Below are positions 1-8,870 of a stretch of DNA of 64,000 bases, piece after piece; positions within the stretch are counted from its first letter, which is position 1; each line of letters opens with the position of its first letter. The stretch spans positions 1,164,501 to 1,228,500 of the forward strand of contig NZ_QRGO01000001.1 of NCBI RefSeq assembly GCF_003367195.1, read 5' to 3'. The translations under genes were made by a program, and so were the position numbers. This stretch comes from Undibacter mobilis (lineage in GTDB: Bacteria > Pseudomonadota > Alphaproteobacteria > Rhizobiales > Xanthobacteraceae). The notes below the pieces were generated by a model. That model searched no databases and was not told where the DNA came from. It saw nothing but the letters and a program-made list of their open reading frames with translations.

Positions 1-412
1 CGGGCACGGTCGTCACGGTGTGACCGGCATCGATCGCCGCGCGCACCAGCCGATAACCTGGATCGGAGACCAGCGGCGTGCCGGCATCCGAAACCAGCGC
101 CACCGTCTGGCCCTGGTCGAGCCGGGCCAGAATCTTCGGCAAGGCCTCGTCCGAATTGTGCTCGTGGTAGGCCGTCAGCGGTGTCGCAATGCCGTAGCGT
201 TCGGCGAGCTTGCGGGTGACGCGGGTATCCTCGCAGGCGATCATGTCTGCCGCGGCGAGTGTCGCCAAGGCTCGGAGGCTGATGTCGCCGAGATTGCCGA
301 TGGGCGTTGCCACCAGATAAAGGCCGGACTCGAGCGCCGGTGCCTCGATGTCAGTGCCCAAAGGCGCATAGCGCCGCGATGTGGTCCGCTCGGACATGGT
401 CTTGCCGGTCAT
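1..412 (-). CDS. rsmI: 16S rRNA (cytidine-2'-O)-methyltransferase RsmI (partial)
   Basis: N-terminal 137 codons of RsmI; the C-terminal part lies beyond the left edge of the window. The SAM-dependent enzyme 2'-O-methylates C1402 of 16S rRNA. The family signatures GLYLVATPIGNLGD, ACEDTR, LTAYHEHN and VSDAGTPLVSDPG are all readable in order. An ATG at 412 is the first start after an in-frame TAA; a second ATG lies at 397, so the N-terminus could be five residues shorter. It is divergent from the LpoA-like lipoprotein gene, an arrangement common in alphaproteobacteria. Confidence 0.93.
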   Translation of the reverse strand, partial: MTGKTMSERTTSRRYAPLGTDIEAPALESGLYLVATPIGNLGDISLRALATLAAADMIACEDTRVTRKLAERYGIATPLTAYHEHNSDEALPKILARLDQGQTVALVSDAGTPLVSDPGYRLVRAAIDAGHTVTTVP

Positions 413-622
413 GGCGGCACTTTAGCGTCTTGCCGGGGCGAGGCATGGTTTTGTGCAGCGTTTTTGCGCAGCATTTCGCGTGGAGTTTTGCCTCGGCAGA
501 AAAAGACGTGGGCAAATTGCCGAATTCCCTCGTCTTTTCATGATCTTAACTTTTGCGGGACAAAATGGGCGTTAGGGGTTACGACTCGACGATGATCCGT
601 CGCGGATGAGGGAACGGGGTTT

Positions 623-1813
623 TTGGGAACGCGAACTGACACTCCGGGGGCAACACGGCGCAGTTTTGGCGAGGCGGCAATGGCCGCCGCGCTCTCTCTT
701 CTTCTGGCCGCCTGTACGGGCGGCGCGCTCGACCGTCTGGGCGGTGAACCGCCTCCGGCCGCAGAACCGGTGCAGCCCGCGCAGATCGGCGCTGGGCAGG
801 TTCGCGTCGGCCTGATCCTGCCGCTGTCGGCGCAAGGCAATGCCGGCATTGCCGCGACCTCGATGAAGAACGCCGCCGAAATGGCGCTCGCCGAGTTCAA
901 GGAACCCAACATCCAGCTTCTCGTAAAGGACGATGGCGGCACGCCGCAGGGCGCGCAGGCCGCGGCCCAGCAGGCGCTCGCCGAAGGCGCCGAGATCATT
1001 ATCGGGCCGTTGTTCGCGCAGTCGGTCAGCGCGGTCGGCGGCGTTGCGCGCCAGCGCAACATCCCGGTCATCGCTTTCTCGACCGATGCCAGCGTCGCCG
1101 CGCGCGGCGTTTATCTCCTGAGCTTCCTGCCGGAGTCGGACGTCAAGCGCATCGTCGATTTCGCGATATCGCGCGGCAAGCGTTCGTTTGCTGCGTTGCT
1201 GCCGGACAATGCCTATGGCGCGGTGGTCGAAGCTGCATTCCAGCAGGAAGTGGCGCGCCGCGGCGGCCGTGTTATCGCGCTGGAGAAGTATCCGCTCGAT
1301 CCCGCGCGCATGGGCGAAGCCGTGCGCCGCATCGCTCAAGCGTCGAGCCGCGCCGATGCGATCTTCATTCCGGACGGCGCTGACGCCGTGCCGCAGGTGG
1401 TGCAGCAACTCGCGGCCAACAATGTCAATCTCAAGCGTGTGCAGTTACTCGGCACCGGCCTGTGGGACGAGCCGCGCATTTTCGAGACGCAGGCTTTGGC
1501 CGGCGGCTGGTACGCGGCGCCGGACAATGCCGGGTTCCGCAGTTTCGCGCAGCGCTATCGCTCGCGTTACGGTCAGGACCCGGTGCGTACGGCGACGCTC
1601 GCCTATGACGCGGTGGCTCTGGTCGCGGCGCTGGTGAAGACGCAAGGCGCCCAGCGCTTCAGCGAGCAGATTCTCACCAACGGTTCGGGTTTTGCCGGCA
1701 TCGACGGCGTGTTCCGCTTCAAGAGCGACGGCACCAACGAACGCGGCCTTGCCGTGCTGCGCGTTGCGCCGGGCGGCGGCCAGCCAGTCAGCCCGCCGCC
1801 GAAGGCGTTCTAG
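623..1813 (+). CDS. Penicillin-binding protein activator (LpoA-like) lipoprotein
   Basis: A 396-residue exported protein with a periplasmic binding-protein fold (Peripla_BP_6/LivK type), which rhizobial annotation usually calls penicillin-binding protein activator. A signal peptide ends in the lipobox LLAAC with Cys31, so the mature protein is probably a lipoprotein. After it come VGLILPLSAQGNAG and IIGPLFAQSV, typical of LpoA C-terminal and amino-acid-binding domains. The start is uncertain: the first possible start after an in-frame TGA is TTG 623, while ATG 680 would leave a very short signal peptide. It has no N-terminal TPR half as in E. coli LpoA. Its position beside rsmI supports the LpoA-type call over a transporter receptor. 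Confidence 0.75.
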   Translation: MGTRTDTPGATRRSFGEAAMAAALSLLLAACTGGALDRLGGEPPPAAEPVQPAQIGAGQVRVGLILPLSAQGNAGIAATSMKNAAEMALAEFKEPNIQLLVKDDGGTPQGAQAAAQQALAEGAEIIIGPLFAQSVSAVGGVARQRNIPVIAFSTDASVAARGVYLLSFLPESDVKRIVDFAISRGKRSFAALLPDNAYGAVVEAAFQQEVARRGGRVIALEKYPLDPARMGEAVRRIAQASSRADAIFIPDGADAVPQVVQQLAANNVNLKRVQLLGTGLWDEPRIFETQALAGGWYAAPDNAGFRSFAQRYRSRYGQDPVRTATLAYDAVALVAALVKTQGAQRFSEQILTNGSGFAGIDGVFRFKSDGTNERGLAVLRVAPGGGQPVSPPPKAF

Positions 1814-1834
1814 GAACGCGCTGACGCGCGTTCC
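1813..1834. terminator. Hairpin between convergent LpoA-like gene and hemW
   Basis: GGAACGCGC and GCGCGTTCC form a perfect 9-bp stem with a TGAC loop, starting at the stop codon of the lipoprotein gene. It is followed by GGAATGACG, the inverse of the GTCATTCC motif of the dispersed intergenic palindromes in this window. There is no clear T-tract. It probably serves as a bidirectional terminator between the convergent genes. Confidence 0.5.
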
Positions 1835-1843
1835 GGAATGACG

Positions 1844-3013
1844 TTAAGCCGCCAGATCCGCGACCACTGCATCGAGCAGCGGGAAGCCCGATGGTGTGAC
1901 GCGCAGGCGGCCATCGGCCATGGTCTCGACCGCGCCACCATCCATCAAAAACGCCAGCCGGCTGGGATCGAGCGTGCGGCCCGACAACGCCGCAAAGCGC
2001 TTGGGATCGATGCCTTCGACGAGACGAAGGCCCATCAGCAGAAATTCGTCGGCGACTTCACCGGGCTGCAATTTCTCATCGACGGTGAGGCCGACGCCAT
2101 TTGTATCGACGAGATCGAGCCAGGCTTCCGGCTTGCGCTCGGTCTCGGTGGCGTAGCGGCGGCCATCGACATTGAGCCGGCCATGCGCACCGGGACCGAC
2201 GCCGGCATATTCATGGCCGCGCCAGTAAACGAGATTGTGCCGGCATTCGCTGCCCGGCCGCGCGTGATTGGAAACTTCATAGGCCGGCAGACCGGCATCG
2301 GCGCAAAGCTGTTGTGTAAGGTCGAACAGATCACGCGCCAGGCCTTCTTCCGGCATCACGAGCTTGCCGGCCTTGTGCAGGCCGAAGAACGGCGTGCCGG
2401 GCTCGATGGTGAGCTGATAAAGCGACAGATGCTCGGCGGCTTCCGCGATGGCGCGGTTGAGTTCAAGCGCCCAGGCCTCGAGCGTCTGGCGTGGCCGCGT
2501 GTAGATGAGATCGAATGAGTAGCGATCGAAGATCGAGCGGGCGACGGCGATGGCGGCGAGCGCTTCCTCGGCGCTGTGCAAACGGCCAAGTTCCTTCAAC
2601 GATTGATCGTCGAGCGCCTGCACGCCGAGCGACACGCGGTTGACGCCGGCGGCGCGATAGCCGCGGAAGCGCGTCGCCTCGACACTGGTCGGATTGGCTT
2701 CGAGCGAAATCTCGGCGTCACCGGCGAGCGTCCAGTGTTTGCCGATGGTGTTGATAATGCCTTCGACCGTCGTTGGCTGCATCAGCGATGGCGTGCCGCC
2801 GCCGAAGAACACGGAGGATACCGTGCGCGGTCCGATGCGCGCTGCGGTGCCAGCCAGTTCGGCCTGTATGGCGGCGAGATAGCGCGTCTCATCGTAACCG
2901 CCATGGCGGACATGGCTGTTGAAATCGCAGTACGGACACTTCGACAGGCAGAACGGCCAGTGGACGTAAACGGCGAAGTCCTGATCGGGCGCAACGGTAT
3001 TGGTTAACGACAT
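1844..3013 (-). CDS. hemW: Radical SAM heme chaperone HemW
   Basis: A 389-residue HemW, formerly annotated as an oxygen-independent coproporphyrinogen III oxidase-like protein. The radical-SAM cluster motif is C22-x3-C26-x2-C29 (CLSKCPYC), preceded by VYVHWPFC. FFGGGTPSL and SLEANPTS follow as in HemN/HemW. HemW binds heme and passes it to respiratory proteins. True HemN usually has an extra Cys after the CxxxCxxC motif; here the next residue is Asp (CPYCDF), which favours HemW. The gene is downstream of rdgB on the same strand, as in many proteobacteria (rph-rdgB-hemW), and is likely part of that operon. Confidence 0.93.
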   Translation of the reverse strand: MSLTNTVAPDQDFAVYVHWPFCLSKCPYCDFNSHVRHGGYDETRYLAAIQAELAGTAARIGPRTVSSVFFGGGTPSLMQPTTVEGIINTIGKHWTLAGDAEISLEANPTSVEATRFRGYRAAGVNRVSLGVQALDDQSLKELGRLHSAEEALAAIAVARSIFDRYSFDLIYTRPRQTLEAWALELNRAIAEAAEHLSLYQLTIEPGTPFFGLHKAGKLVMPEEGLARDLFDLTQQLCADAGLPAYEVSNHARPGSECRHNLVYWRGHEYAGVGPGAHGRLNVDGRRYATETERKPEAWLDLVDTNGVGLTVDEKLQPGEVADEFLLMGLRLVEGIDPKRFAALSGRTLDPSRLAFLMDGGAVETMADGRLRVTPSGFPLLDAVVADLAA

Positions 3014-3054
3014 GTAAACAATATAGGCCCGGACGCGCGTCGCGGCCAGCTAAA

Positions 3055-3071
3055 CCGCAATTCGGCTGCGG
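3055..3071 (-). terminator. Weak hairpin between rdgB and hemW
   Basis: CCGCA and TGCGG pair around a 7-nt loop. On the minus strand a short TTTA follows. With only five base pairs it is at best a weak attenuator in the 115-bp gap between rdgB and hemW. Confidence 0.25.
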
Positions 3072-3128
3072 ACAAGTATTTAAAATTTTAGCGAATTGTC
3101 TTTGCCGCCAATCCGGTTCCGGAATGAC

Positions 3129-3764
3129 TTACGGCTTCAAACACGCCGTCGCCAGCATCACGAAAGCGCGGGCACGGTGCGAAAGTCCCATGCCTTTGGG
3201 CGGCAGACCGTGCTTTTCGTCGGCCGTCATCTCGCCGAAGGTGCGGTCATGACCGACGGGCAGGAATAGGGGGTCGTAGCCGAAGCCCGCGGTTCCCTTC
3301 GGCGGCCAGACGATGACACCGTCAACGCGGCCTTCGAATTCTTCAACATGGCCGTCGGGCCAGGCAACGCACAATGCGGCGATGAAATGCGCGCGGCGCT
3401 GTTCCGGCGAGGTCGCGCCTTTCTCGACCAGCAGAGTCTGGATCTGGTTCATGGCGCCGCGGAAGTTCTTGTCGGGCCCAGCCCAGCGCGCGGAGTAGAT
3501 ACCGGGATCGCCGCCGAGCGCATCGACGCACAAACCGGAGTCGTCAGCGAAGGCCGCTTGGCCCGTCACCTTTGCGGCTGCCGATGCCTTGATGCGGGCG
3601 TTTGCGGCGAAGGTCGTGCCGGTCTCGTCGGGTTCGGGAAGATTGAGCTCGGCCGCCGATGTCGCCGCGATGTTGTACGGCGCCAGCAGCTCGCGCATCT
3701 CGGCGAGCTTGCCGGGATTATGCGTGGCAATGACGACGGAGCCTGTAAGCTGGCGATGCGCCAC
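3129..3764 (-). CDS. rdgB: XTP/dITP diphosphatase RdgB
   Basis: A 211-residue Ham1/RdgB pyrophosphatase that removes non-canonical purine nucleotides (XTP, dITP) from the pool. Residues 13-19 (ATHNPGK) are the nucleotide-binding start of the family; [12 protein letters not shown] and a C-terminal GFGYDPLF...LSHRARA follow. The start is GTG at 3764, sharing one base with the TAG stop of rph (TAGTG), so translation is probably coupled to rph. Confidence 0.95.
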   Translation of the reverse strand: MAHRQLTGSVVIATHNPGKLAEMRELLAPYNIAATSAAELNLPEPDETGTTFAANARIKASAAAKVTGQAAFADDSGLCVDALGGDPGIYSARWAGPDKNFRGAMNQIQTLLVEKGATSPEQRRAHFIAALCVAWPDGHVEEFEGRVDGVIVWPPKGTAGFGYDPLFLPVGHDRTFGEMTADEKHGLPPKGMGLSHRARAFVMLATACLKP

Positions 3765-4483
3765 TAACCGATCGCCATTTTCTGCAGTTCAATGAGCTTG
3801 CCTGTGCCCTTGCGCGCCAGCGCGAGCAGCGCGAGCAACTGCTCTTCGCTGAACGGCTCCTTCTCGGCAGTGCCCTGAACTTCGATGATGTTGCCTGAGC
3901 CGGTCATGACGAAATTGGCGTCGGTATCGGCTTCCGAATCCTCGGCGTAATCAAGGTCCAGCACTGCGGTGCCTCTGAACACACCGCACGACACCGCGGC
4001 GACGTGATCGCGCAGCACCTTGGCATCGGTCTTGAACATGTCGCGTGTCTTCATCCAGGCGAGGCAATCGGCCAGCGCCACCCAGGCGCCGGTGATCGAG
4101 GCGGTGCGGGTGCCGCCGTCGGCCTGGATGACGTCGCAGTCGATGGTGATCTGGCGTTCGCCGAGCGCCTGGAGATCGACGATGGTGCGCACCGAGCGGC
4201 CGATCAGGCGCTGGATTTCGACGGTACGGCCGCCCTGTTTGCCGGAGGCGGCCTCACGGCGGGTGCGGCTATGGGTGGCGCGGGGCAGCATGCCGTATTC
4301 GGCAGTGACCCAGCCCTTGCCCTGACCCTTGAGCCACGGCGGCAGACGTTCCTCGAGGCTCGCGGTCACCAGAACGTGGGTTTCGCCGAATTTCACGAAG
4401 CAGGAGCCTTCGGCGTATTTGACCACACCTCGTTCCAGAGACACGGCGCGCATTTCATCAGGCTGGCGCTGGCTCGGACGCAT
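3764..4483 (-). CDS. rph: Ribonuclease PH
   Basis: A 239-residue phosphorolytic 3'-5' exoribonuclease that trims tRNA 3' ends. The N-terminus [12 protein letters not shown] is typical; [36 protein letters not shown] and [21 protein letters not shown] stretches are conserved, the latter in the phosphate-binding/active-site region. ATG 4483 is chosen because GAGGAG lies about 9 nt upstream; the reading frame stays open further upstream, but without family similarity. It is the first gene of a minus-strand rph-rdgB-hemW unit. Confidence 0.96.
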   Translation of the reverse strand: MRPSQRQPDEMRAVSLERGVVKYAEGSCFVKFGETHVLVTASLEERLPPWLKGQGKGWVTAEYGMLPRATHSRTRREAASGKQGGRTVEIQRLIGRSVRTIVDLQALGERQITIDCDVIQADGGTRTASITGAWVALADCLAWMKTRDMFKTDAKVLRDHVAAVSCGVFRGTAVLDLDYAEDSEADTDANFVMTGSGNIIEVQGTAEKEPFSEEQLLALLALARKGTGKLIELQKMAIG

Positions 4484-4558
4484 GGGCTTGCTCCTCGTGA
4501 TCGCATGAAAATCGCCGCCGGGCCTTGTAAGTGCGCCCGGCGGCGGCGGCAAGCAGTC

Positions 4559-4852
4559 TTATTTGGCCTTCTCGATTTTCGTCACGGTGAACTGGCCGTT
4601 GACGTTCTCAGCGTCGAACTTGATCTTGTCGCCGCTTTTGGCCTTGTCGAGCAAGCTCTTGTCCTTGACGGCAAAAACCATCGTCATGCCGTCATCCATC
4701 TCGAACTTCTTGATCGGCCCGTGCCGGATCGTGATCTTGCTCGCCGATGCATCGACCTTGGTGACGGTGCCGTCGATCATCGCCGTCTGCGTCAGGGCGG
4801 GTGAGGCGCCGAGCAGCCCGGACAGAGCCATCGCCAGAACAAGTTTCTTCAT
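4559..4852 (-). CDS. CusF-like periplasmic copper-binding protein
   Basis: A 97-residue exported protein: signal peptide (about 1-22) and a small OB-fold CusF/CusF_Ec-type domain. In E. coli CusF, Cu(I)/Ag(I) is held by His36, Met47, Met49 and capped by Trp44. Here the matching residues are His44, Met56 and Met58, but the Trp position holds Asp53, so the cation-pi cap is missing. This is the last gene of the copper operon, 24 bp after the cupredoxin. It probably buffers or passes copper in the periplasm. Confidence 0.8.
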   Translation of the reverse strand: MKKLVLAMALSGLLGASPALTQTAMIDGTVTKVDASASKITIRHGPIKKFEMDDGMTMVFAVKDKSLLDKAKSGDKIKFDAENVNGQFTVTKIEKAK

Positions 4853-4876
4853 GTCGGTCTCCTAGGGTTGGTGATG

Positions 4877-5341
4877 CTACTTGACGCTCGCCGTGCCGTG
4901 CATGCCGGCTTCGTAATGGCCGGGAATGAGACAGGCGAATTCGAACGTGCCTGATTTCGTGAACCGCCAGAAAATCTCCGCCTTCTGACCCGGTTCGAGA
5001 CTCTTCGAGTTCGGTTCGTCGTGTTCCATATGAGGAAACTTCTTCATCATTTCGGCGTGCTTCTTGTTGTCCTCAACGCTTGCCAGAATGAACTCGTGCT
5101 TCACCTCGCCTTTGTTCTCCAGCACGAAACGTATCTGTTCGCCCTTTTTGACCGCCACGCTGTTCGGTTCGAACCTCATCTCGCCTTCCTTGTCGGTCAT
5201 GACGACGGTGACCGTGCGCGACGGCTTTTTCGGACTACCGGGGGCACCGGCCGCGTATGTCTCGCCGTGGGCGCCGGCGCCGGAAATGCCCGCGGCGGTG
5301 ATGGCCAGCGCGGCGGCGATCGAGAGTGCAAGAGATTTCAT
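4877..5341 (-). CDS. Exported cupredoxin (type-1 copper protein)
   Basis: A 154-residue plastocyanin/azurin-like protein with a signal peptide (about 1-24). The four type-1 copper ligands can be read as His82 (KHEF), Cys137, His142 and Met147 (FACLIPGHYEAGMHG). A His/Met-rich loop (about 95-108) could bind more copper. Such proteins in copper operons act as periplasmic copper carriers or electron shuttles. It sits 12 bp after the multicopper oxidase, so the two are very likely co-translated and work together. Confidence 0.85.
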   Translation of the reverse strand: MKSLALSIAAALAITAAGISGAGAHGETYAAGAPGSPKKPSRTVTVVMTDKEGEMRFEPNSVAVKKGEQIRFVLENKGEVKHEFILASVEDNKKHAEMMKKFPHMEHDEPNSKSLEPGQKAEIFWRFTKSGTFEFACLIPGHYEAGMHGTASVK

Positions 5342-5353
5342 GTCGTTGCTCCT

Positions 5354-6736
5354 TCAATGATTGCTGTGGCTTTTCGGTCCCGGTTTCACGACCGAGAGTT
5401 CGACATTGCTGGGATTTGCCGGGACGCCGCTGCGGCGGGTGGCGTCGGGAACGGCACCCTTGAACTCATACGCGACGGTACCCGGCGGATGCTTGTAGGG
5501 ACCGGGATCGTTGTAATCGTCGCGCGCAAGGCCTTCGCGCACCTTCACAACAGAGAACATGCCGCCCATTTCCAGCGGGCCGAACTGGCCGAAACCGGTC
5601 ATCATCGGCAGCGTGTTGTCCGGCATCGGCATTTCCATCGAGCCCATTTCCGCCATGCCTTCCGTGCCCATCGGCATGTAGTCGGGAAACATCTTACGCA
5701 CCGCTGCGGTGAGATCCTTCTGCGGCGTGCCGATGAAGGTCTTCACGTCGTGCCCCATGGCATTCATTGTGTGATGCGATTTGTGGCAATGGATCGCCCA
5801 GTCGCCGGGCTCATCAGCGACGAACTCGATCGCCCGCATGCCGCCGACGGGAATGTCCGTCGTCACTTCCGGCCAGCGCGCGCTTTCGCGCACCCAGCCG
5901 CCGTCGGTGCCCGTCACTTCGAAATGCGGGCCATGCAGATGGATCGGGTGGTTCGTCATCGTCAGGTTGCCGACGCGGATGCGCACGCGATCGCCCTTGC
6001 GGACCACTAACGAATCGATGCCGGGAAACACACGTGTGTTCCATGTCCATAAATTGAAGTCGGTCATGGTCATGACCTTCGGTAGCGAAGTGCCGGGATC
6101 GATGTCGAAGCTGCTTAGAAGAAAAACAAAATCACGGTCGACGCGCCGCTCCTGCGGATCGCGCGGATGCACGACGATAAAGCCCATCATGCCCATGGCC
6201 ATCTGCACCATTTCGTCGGCGTGCGGGTGATACATGAACGTGCCGCTGCGCCTGACGGCGAATTCATAGACGAAGGTCTTGCCCGGCTTGATGTGCGGTT
6301 GAGTCAGGCCGCCAACGCCGTCCATTCCATTCGGCAGCACGAAACCGTGCCAATGAACCGTTGTATGCTCTGGCAATTTGTTGGTCACGAAGATGCGCAC
6401 CTTGTCGCCTTCGACGAATTCGAGCGTCGGACCCGGTGATTGACCGTTATAGCCCCACAGTCTGGCGGTCATGCCCGGGGCCAGTTCGCGTTCGACAGGT
6501 TCGGCGACGAGGTGAAACTCCTTCCATTCGCCGTTCATGCGCCAGGGCAGGGACCAGCCGTTGAGCGTGACGACCGGCTGATAAGCCGGGCCGCTGGTCG
6601 GCGCGAGCGGCGGCTGCATGGCCGGTGACGTCGTTGTCACGGCCTCAGGAATCGAGGCGGCCTGCACGCGGCCGCTGATGGCGGCAGCGCCGGCAAGAAC
6701 AGCCGATGTGCCGATGAGGTTGCGTCGTGTGATCAT
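5354..6736 (-). CDS. Tat-exported multicopper oxidase
   Basis: A 460-residue laccase-type multicopper oxidase. The N-terminus has a twin-arginine motif (RRNLIG, residues 4-9) and a hydrophobic segment, so it is probably exported folded. All four copper motifs are present: HWH 128-130, HPH 170-172, HPIHLH 263-268 and HCHKSHH 316-322 with a Met downstream. Residues about 351-393 are Met-rich, as in CueO/CopA-type enzymes that oxidise Cu(I). It lies between the TolC-like gene and the cupredoxin in a copper operon. The closest family role is periplasmic cuprous oxidase; the exact substrate is inferred. Confidence 0.88.
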   Translation of the reverse strand: MITRRNLIGTSAVLAGAAAISGRVQAASIPEAVTTTSPAMQPPLAPTSGPAYQPVVTLNGWSLPWRMNGEWKEFHLVAEPVERELAPGMTARLWGYNGQSPGPTLEFVEGDKVRIFVTNKLPEHTTVHWHGFVLPNGMDGVGGLTQPHIKPGKTFVYEFAVRRSGTFMYHPHADEMVQMAMGMMGFIVVHPRDPQERRVDRDFVFLLSSFDIDPGTSLPKVMTMTDFNLWTWNTRVFPGIDSLVVRKGDRVRIRVGNLTMTNHPIHLHGPHFEVTGTDGGWVRESARWPEVTTDIPVGGMRAIEFVADEPGDWAIHCHKSHHTMNAMGHDVKTFIGTPQKDLTAAVRKMFPDYMPMGTEGMAEMGSMEMPMPDNTLPMMTGFGQFGPLEMGGMFSVVKVREGLARDDYNDPGPYKHPPGTVAYEFKGAVPDATRRSGVPANPSNVELSVVKPGPKSHSNH

Positions 6737-6749
6737 GGTGTTGCTCCGT

Positions 6750-8228
6750 TCAATGGCCGGCCGGCTCGCTGGTGCCGGCCATCGCGGTTGTGTTGGATGA
6801 CGAGTCGCTCGACGCGCCCGCGCCGCCGATCACGGCTGCCTGCAGGTCGGCGCTGGCGAGCCAGAAGTCGCGCAGCGCTTCGATGGCATTGGCGTTGGCA
6901 GCGATCCTCTGCCGCGCCTCTGTGAGCAAGGCGAAAACGTCGATCTGCATCGCACCGTAGCGAAGCATCAGTTCTTCCGAGATCGTATTGCGCAGCGGCA
7001 GTACGTCACGCTGGTAACGCGCTGCGACATCGTAGCTGGTGCGATAGTTACGATAGGCCTCGCGCGCCTCGGAACGGGCATTGACGGCCTTCTGCGCGAG
7101 CCGATTGACGGCTTGCATGTAGGTCTGCTCGGCTTCGCGTGCGCGCGCCTCTCCAAAATCGAAGAGCGGCACCTGCAAGGTCAGTTCGAAGCCGCTGTCG
7201 TGCGAGTGCTCGCCCGTCGTCCGTTCTTCCTTTCGCTTGTCGATGAAATCACCCTCAAGCACGTTGATGAAGCGGGTGGCCTTGGTGAGTCCGTAGGATT
7301 TCGCGAGCGAGTCGAGTTCGCTACGGGCGATTTTGAGATCGACGCGGCCTTTGAGCGCTTCATCCTCCACTGTCTTTATCGACGGCGGCCGGTTGGGTAG
7401 TGACGGTAGCCGCGCCGGCAACTTGAATGCGAGGTCCTTGCCGGAGACGCCGAGTGCGCGGACCAGCCGTTCGCGTTCGGACGTGGCGCGCTGCCGCGCC
7501 CGCGCAAGTTCGGTCGTCAGTTCTGTATGCAGCAATTGCTGCCGCGATTGGTCGAGCTTGTTCATCGCGCCGCTAGCCGTCATGCGCCTGGCAAGCTCGG
7601 CGGTTGTGGAAGAAGCGGCGCTTGACTGCTCAAGCAAGCTGGCTGCCTGCCGCGCCGCCACGGCGCGGTAGAACGCTTTTCGCGCGTCCGAGGCGACACG
7701 CAGCGTTTCGAGCGCGGCCGCAAGTTGCGCGCGATGGAAGCGCTCGGTGGCGATTTCCGCCCGCGCCGGCAATGTCAAAAGCGCGAGAATATTGGCGGCG
7801 ATCTTTCGTTCGATCTCGATTTCCGCCGCGCCGGTGAGCCGCGAGATTGAAATCGACGGATTGGGCGGCAGCGATTGCTGCACGCGTTGCGCTTCCGCGA
7901 TGCCCAACTCGTTGTAGGCGGCCTGCAGGCCGCGATTGTTGAACAAGGCGATCTGCACGGCCGTATCCGCGTTCAAGGTTCGCTTGAGCAGATCGTCGAC
8001 CTTGGCACGCGCGGCCTCGGCCTCTTCGTCGTTGCGGATGGCGACGACATCCTTGCGTAAATGCCGCGCCGCGATGTCGGCCGTTACGCTCATGCCGCCG
8101 TCGGGCGAGAAACTTGCGCAGGCCGGCAGGAGCAGCAGGACCGAAAGAGATAGCAATTGCGTCTTATGACGCCACAGCGTCGACCGCCGTCCGAAGACAG
8201 AGGCCCGCGCGCACGTAGAGGCGGACAT
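6750..8228 (-). CDS. TolC-family outer membrane efflux lipoprotein
   Basis: A 492-residue outer membrane factor with a signal peptide ending in the lipobox LLPAC (Cys37), followed by two OEP repeats rich in coiled-coil helices (about 80-270 and 290-470). The signature FELTLQVPLFDFGEARAREAE is typical of TolC/CusC proteins. The ATG at 8228 has GAGGA about 7 nt upstream. It lies 13 bp before the oxidase gene in the copper operon. No RND pump or membrane-fusion partner is encoded nearby, so it must pair with components encoded elsewhere or act differently. Confidence 0.85.
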   Translation of the reverse strand: MSASTCARASVFGRRSTLWRHKTQLLSLSVLLLLPACASFSPDGGMSVTADIAARHLRKDVVAIRNDEEAEAARAKVDDLLKRTLNADTAVQIALFNNRGLQAAYNELGIAEAQRVQQSLPPNPSISISRLTGAAEIEIERKIAANILALLTLPARAEIATERFHRAQLAAALETLRVASDARKAFYRAVAARQAASLLEQSSAASSTTAELARRMTASGAMNKLDQSRQQLLHTELTTELARARQRATSERERLVRALGVSGKDLAFKLPARLPSLPNRPPSIKTVEDEALKGRVDLKIARSELDSLAKSYGLTKATRFINVLEGDFIDKRKEERTTGEHSHDSGFELTLQVPLFDFGEARAREAEQTYMQAVNRLAQKAVNARSEAREAYRNYRTSYDVAARYQRDVLPLRNTISEELMLRYGAMQIDVFALLTEARQRIAANANAIEALRDFWLASADLQAAVIGGAGASSDSSSNTTAMAGTSEPAGH

Positions 8229-8294
8229 TCGAATTCCTCATCCGTCGATTGATGAAGCATGCGCGCGGCGGCTCACGCCACGCGACGGCCATGG

Positions 8295-8786
8295 TCAAAT
8301 CGCGGCGAGGTTCCGCGGAGGCCTGTCGATGCGGCCGGAGCCGTGGCCCAGCAAGCTCGTGGCTGTTGGCAACGCTACTTGCGACAGGGCAAAAAACTGC
8401 GCGTCGAGAACGCCGAATACCACCGGGGTGACGGCCGATACGCAGAAGAGGCCGCAGCAGTCGGCGGGTGCGGTCTGATCGTTCCCGTCGGAAGCCGGCG
8501 CGGCGTGATTCGCATCCTCATGCGCCATTGTCGCGTGATCGCGGCCATCATGATGATCATGGCTCTGGGACGCGGCAGAGCGGTGGTGATCGGTCATTAC
8601 GGTCAAGCAATGGGCGGCCGCGGCACTGCTGCTGGCGGCAAAGGCAGCGGTCGGCGCCACCAAAGTGAGCGCATAGAGCGCGACCGCCAAGGTCGCGGCT
8701 CGCTTCCGCCACTGACTGGTTAACCGCGCGAACAAAGGTCGAAAGCGTCCTGTTGAAGCCGAACCGGCAGCTCGGTACGGGGACAA
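8295..8786 (-). CDS. Small His-rich exported protein heading the copper operon
   Basis: About 163 residues if the TTG at 8786 is used; no ATG lies before residue 85, so the start is uncertain. It has an Arg-rich N-region and a hydrophobic segment ending near AAFA (about residue 49). A His-rich stretch follows, dense in DHH, HDHHD and HED motifs (about 66-95), then a CC..FC cluster and a second hydrophobic segment (about 115-140). It resembles DUF2946-type proteins often found with copper genes. I do not recognise a precise function; metal sensing or binding in the envelope is inferred from composition and position. Confidence 0.6.
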   Translation of the reverse strand: MSPYRAAGSASTGRFRPLFARLTSQWRKRAATLAVALYALTLVAPTAAFAASSSAAAAHCLTVMTDHHRSAASQSHDHHDGRDHATMAHEDANHAAPASDGNDQTAPADCCGLFCVSAVTPVVFGVLDAQFFALSQVALPTATSLLGHGSGRIDRPPRNLAAI

Positions 8787-8816
8787 AATGGCATTGTTGT
8801 GCCCGATCCTGCAAGC

Positions 8817-8847
8817 CTAGCTTGAATAGGGCAGTGGTAATGGTCAA
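8817..8847 (-). promoter_or_regulatory. Candidate MerR/CueR-type copper promoter
   Basis: Reading the minus strand, TTGACC is followed after a long spacer of about 19 nt by a poor -10 (AGCTAG). The spacer holds an imperfect dyad bounded by TTGA and TCAA. A long spacer and dyad are what CueR/HmrR-type activators use. It sits in front of the His-rich gene and the copper operon. The match is partial, so this is a lead, not a firm site. Confidence 0.28.
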
Positions 8848-8870
8848 TTCTAGGGTAAGGAGTCAGCCCA

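Noticed and set aside
8723..8794. Short 24-codon leader frame before the copper operon
   Set aside because: No strong ribosome site, no metal- or amino-acid-rich codon run, and it overlaps the uncertain start of the His-rich gene.
8817..8870. CIRCE element upstream of hrcA
   Set aside because: No TTAGCACTC/GAGTGCTAA pair is present there or before grpE and dnaK.
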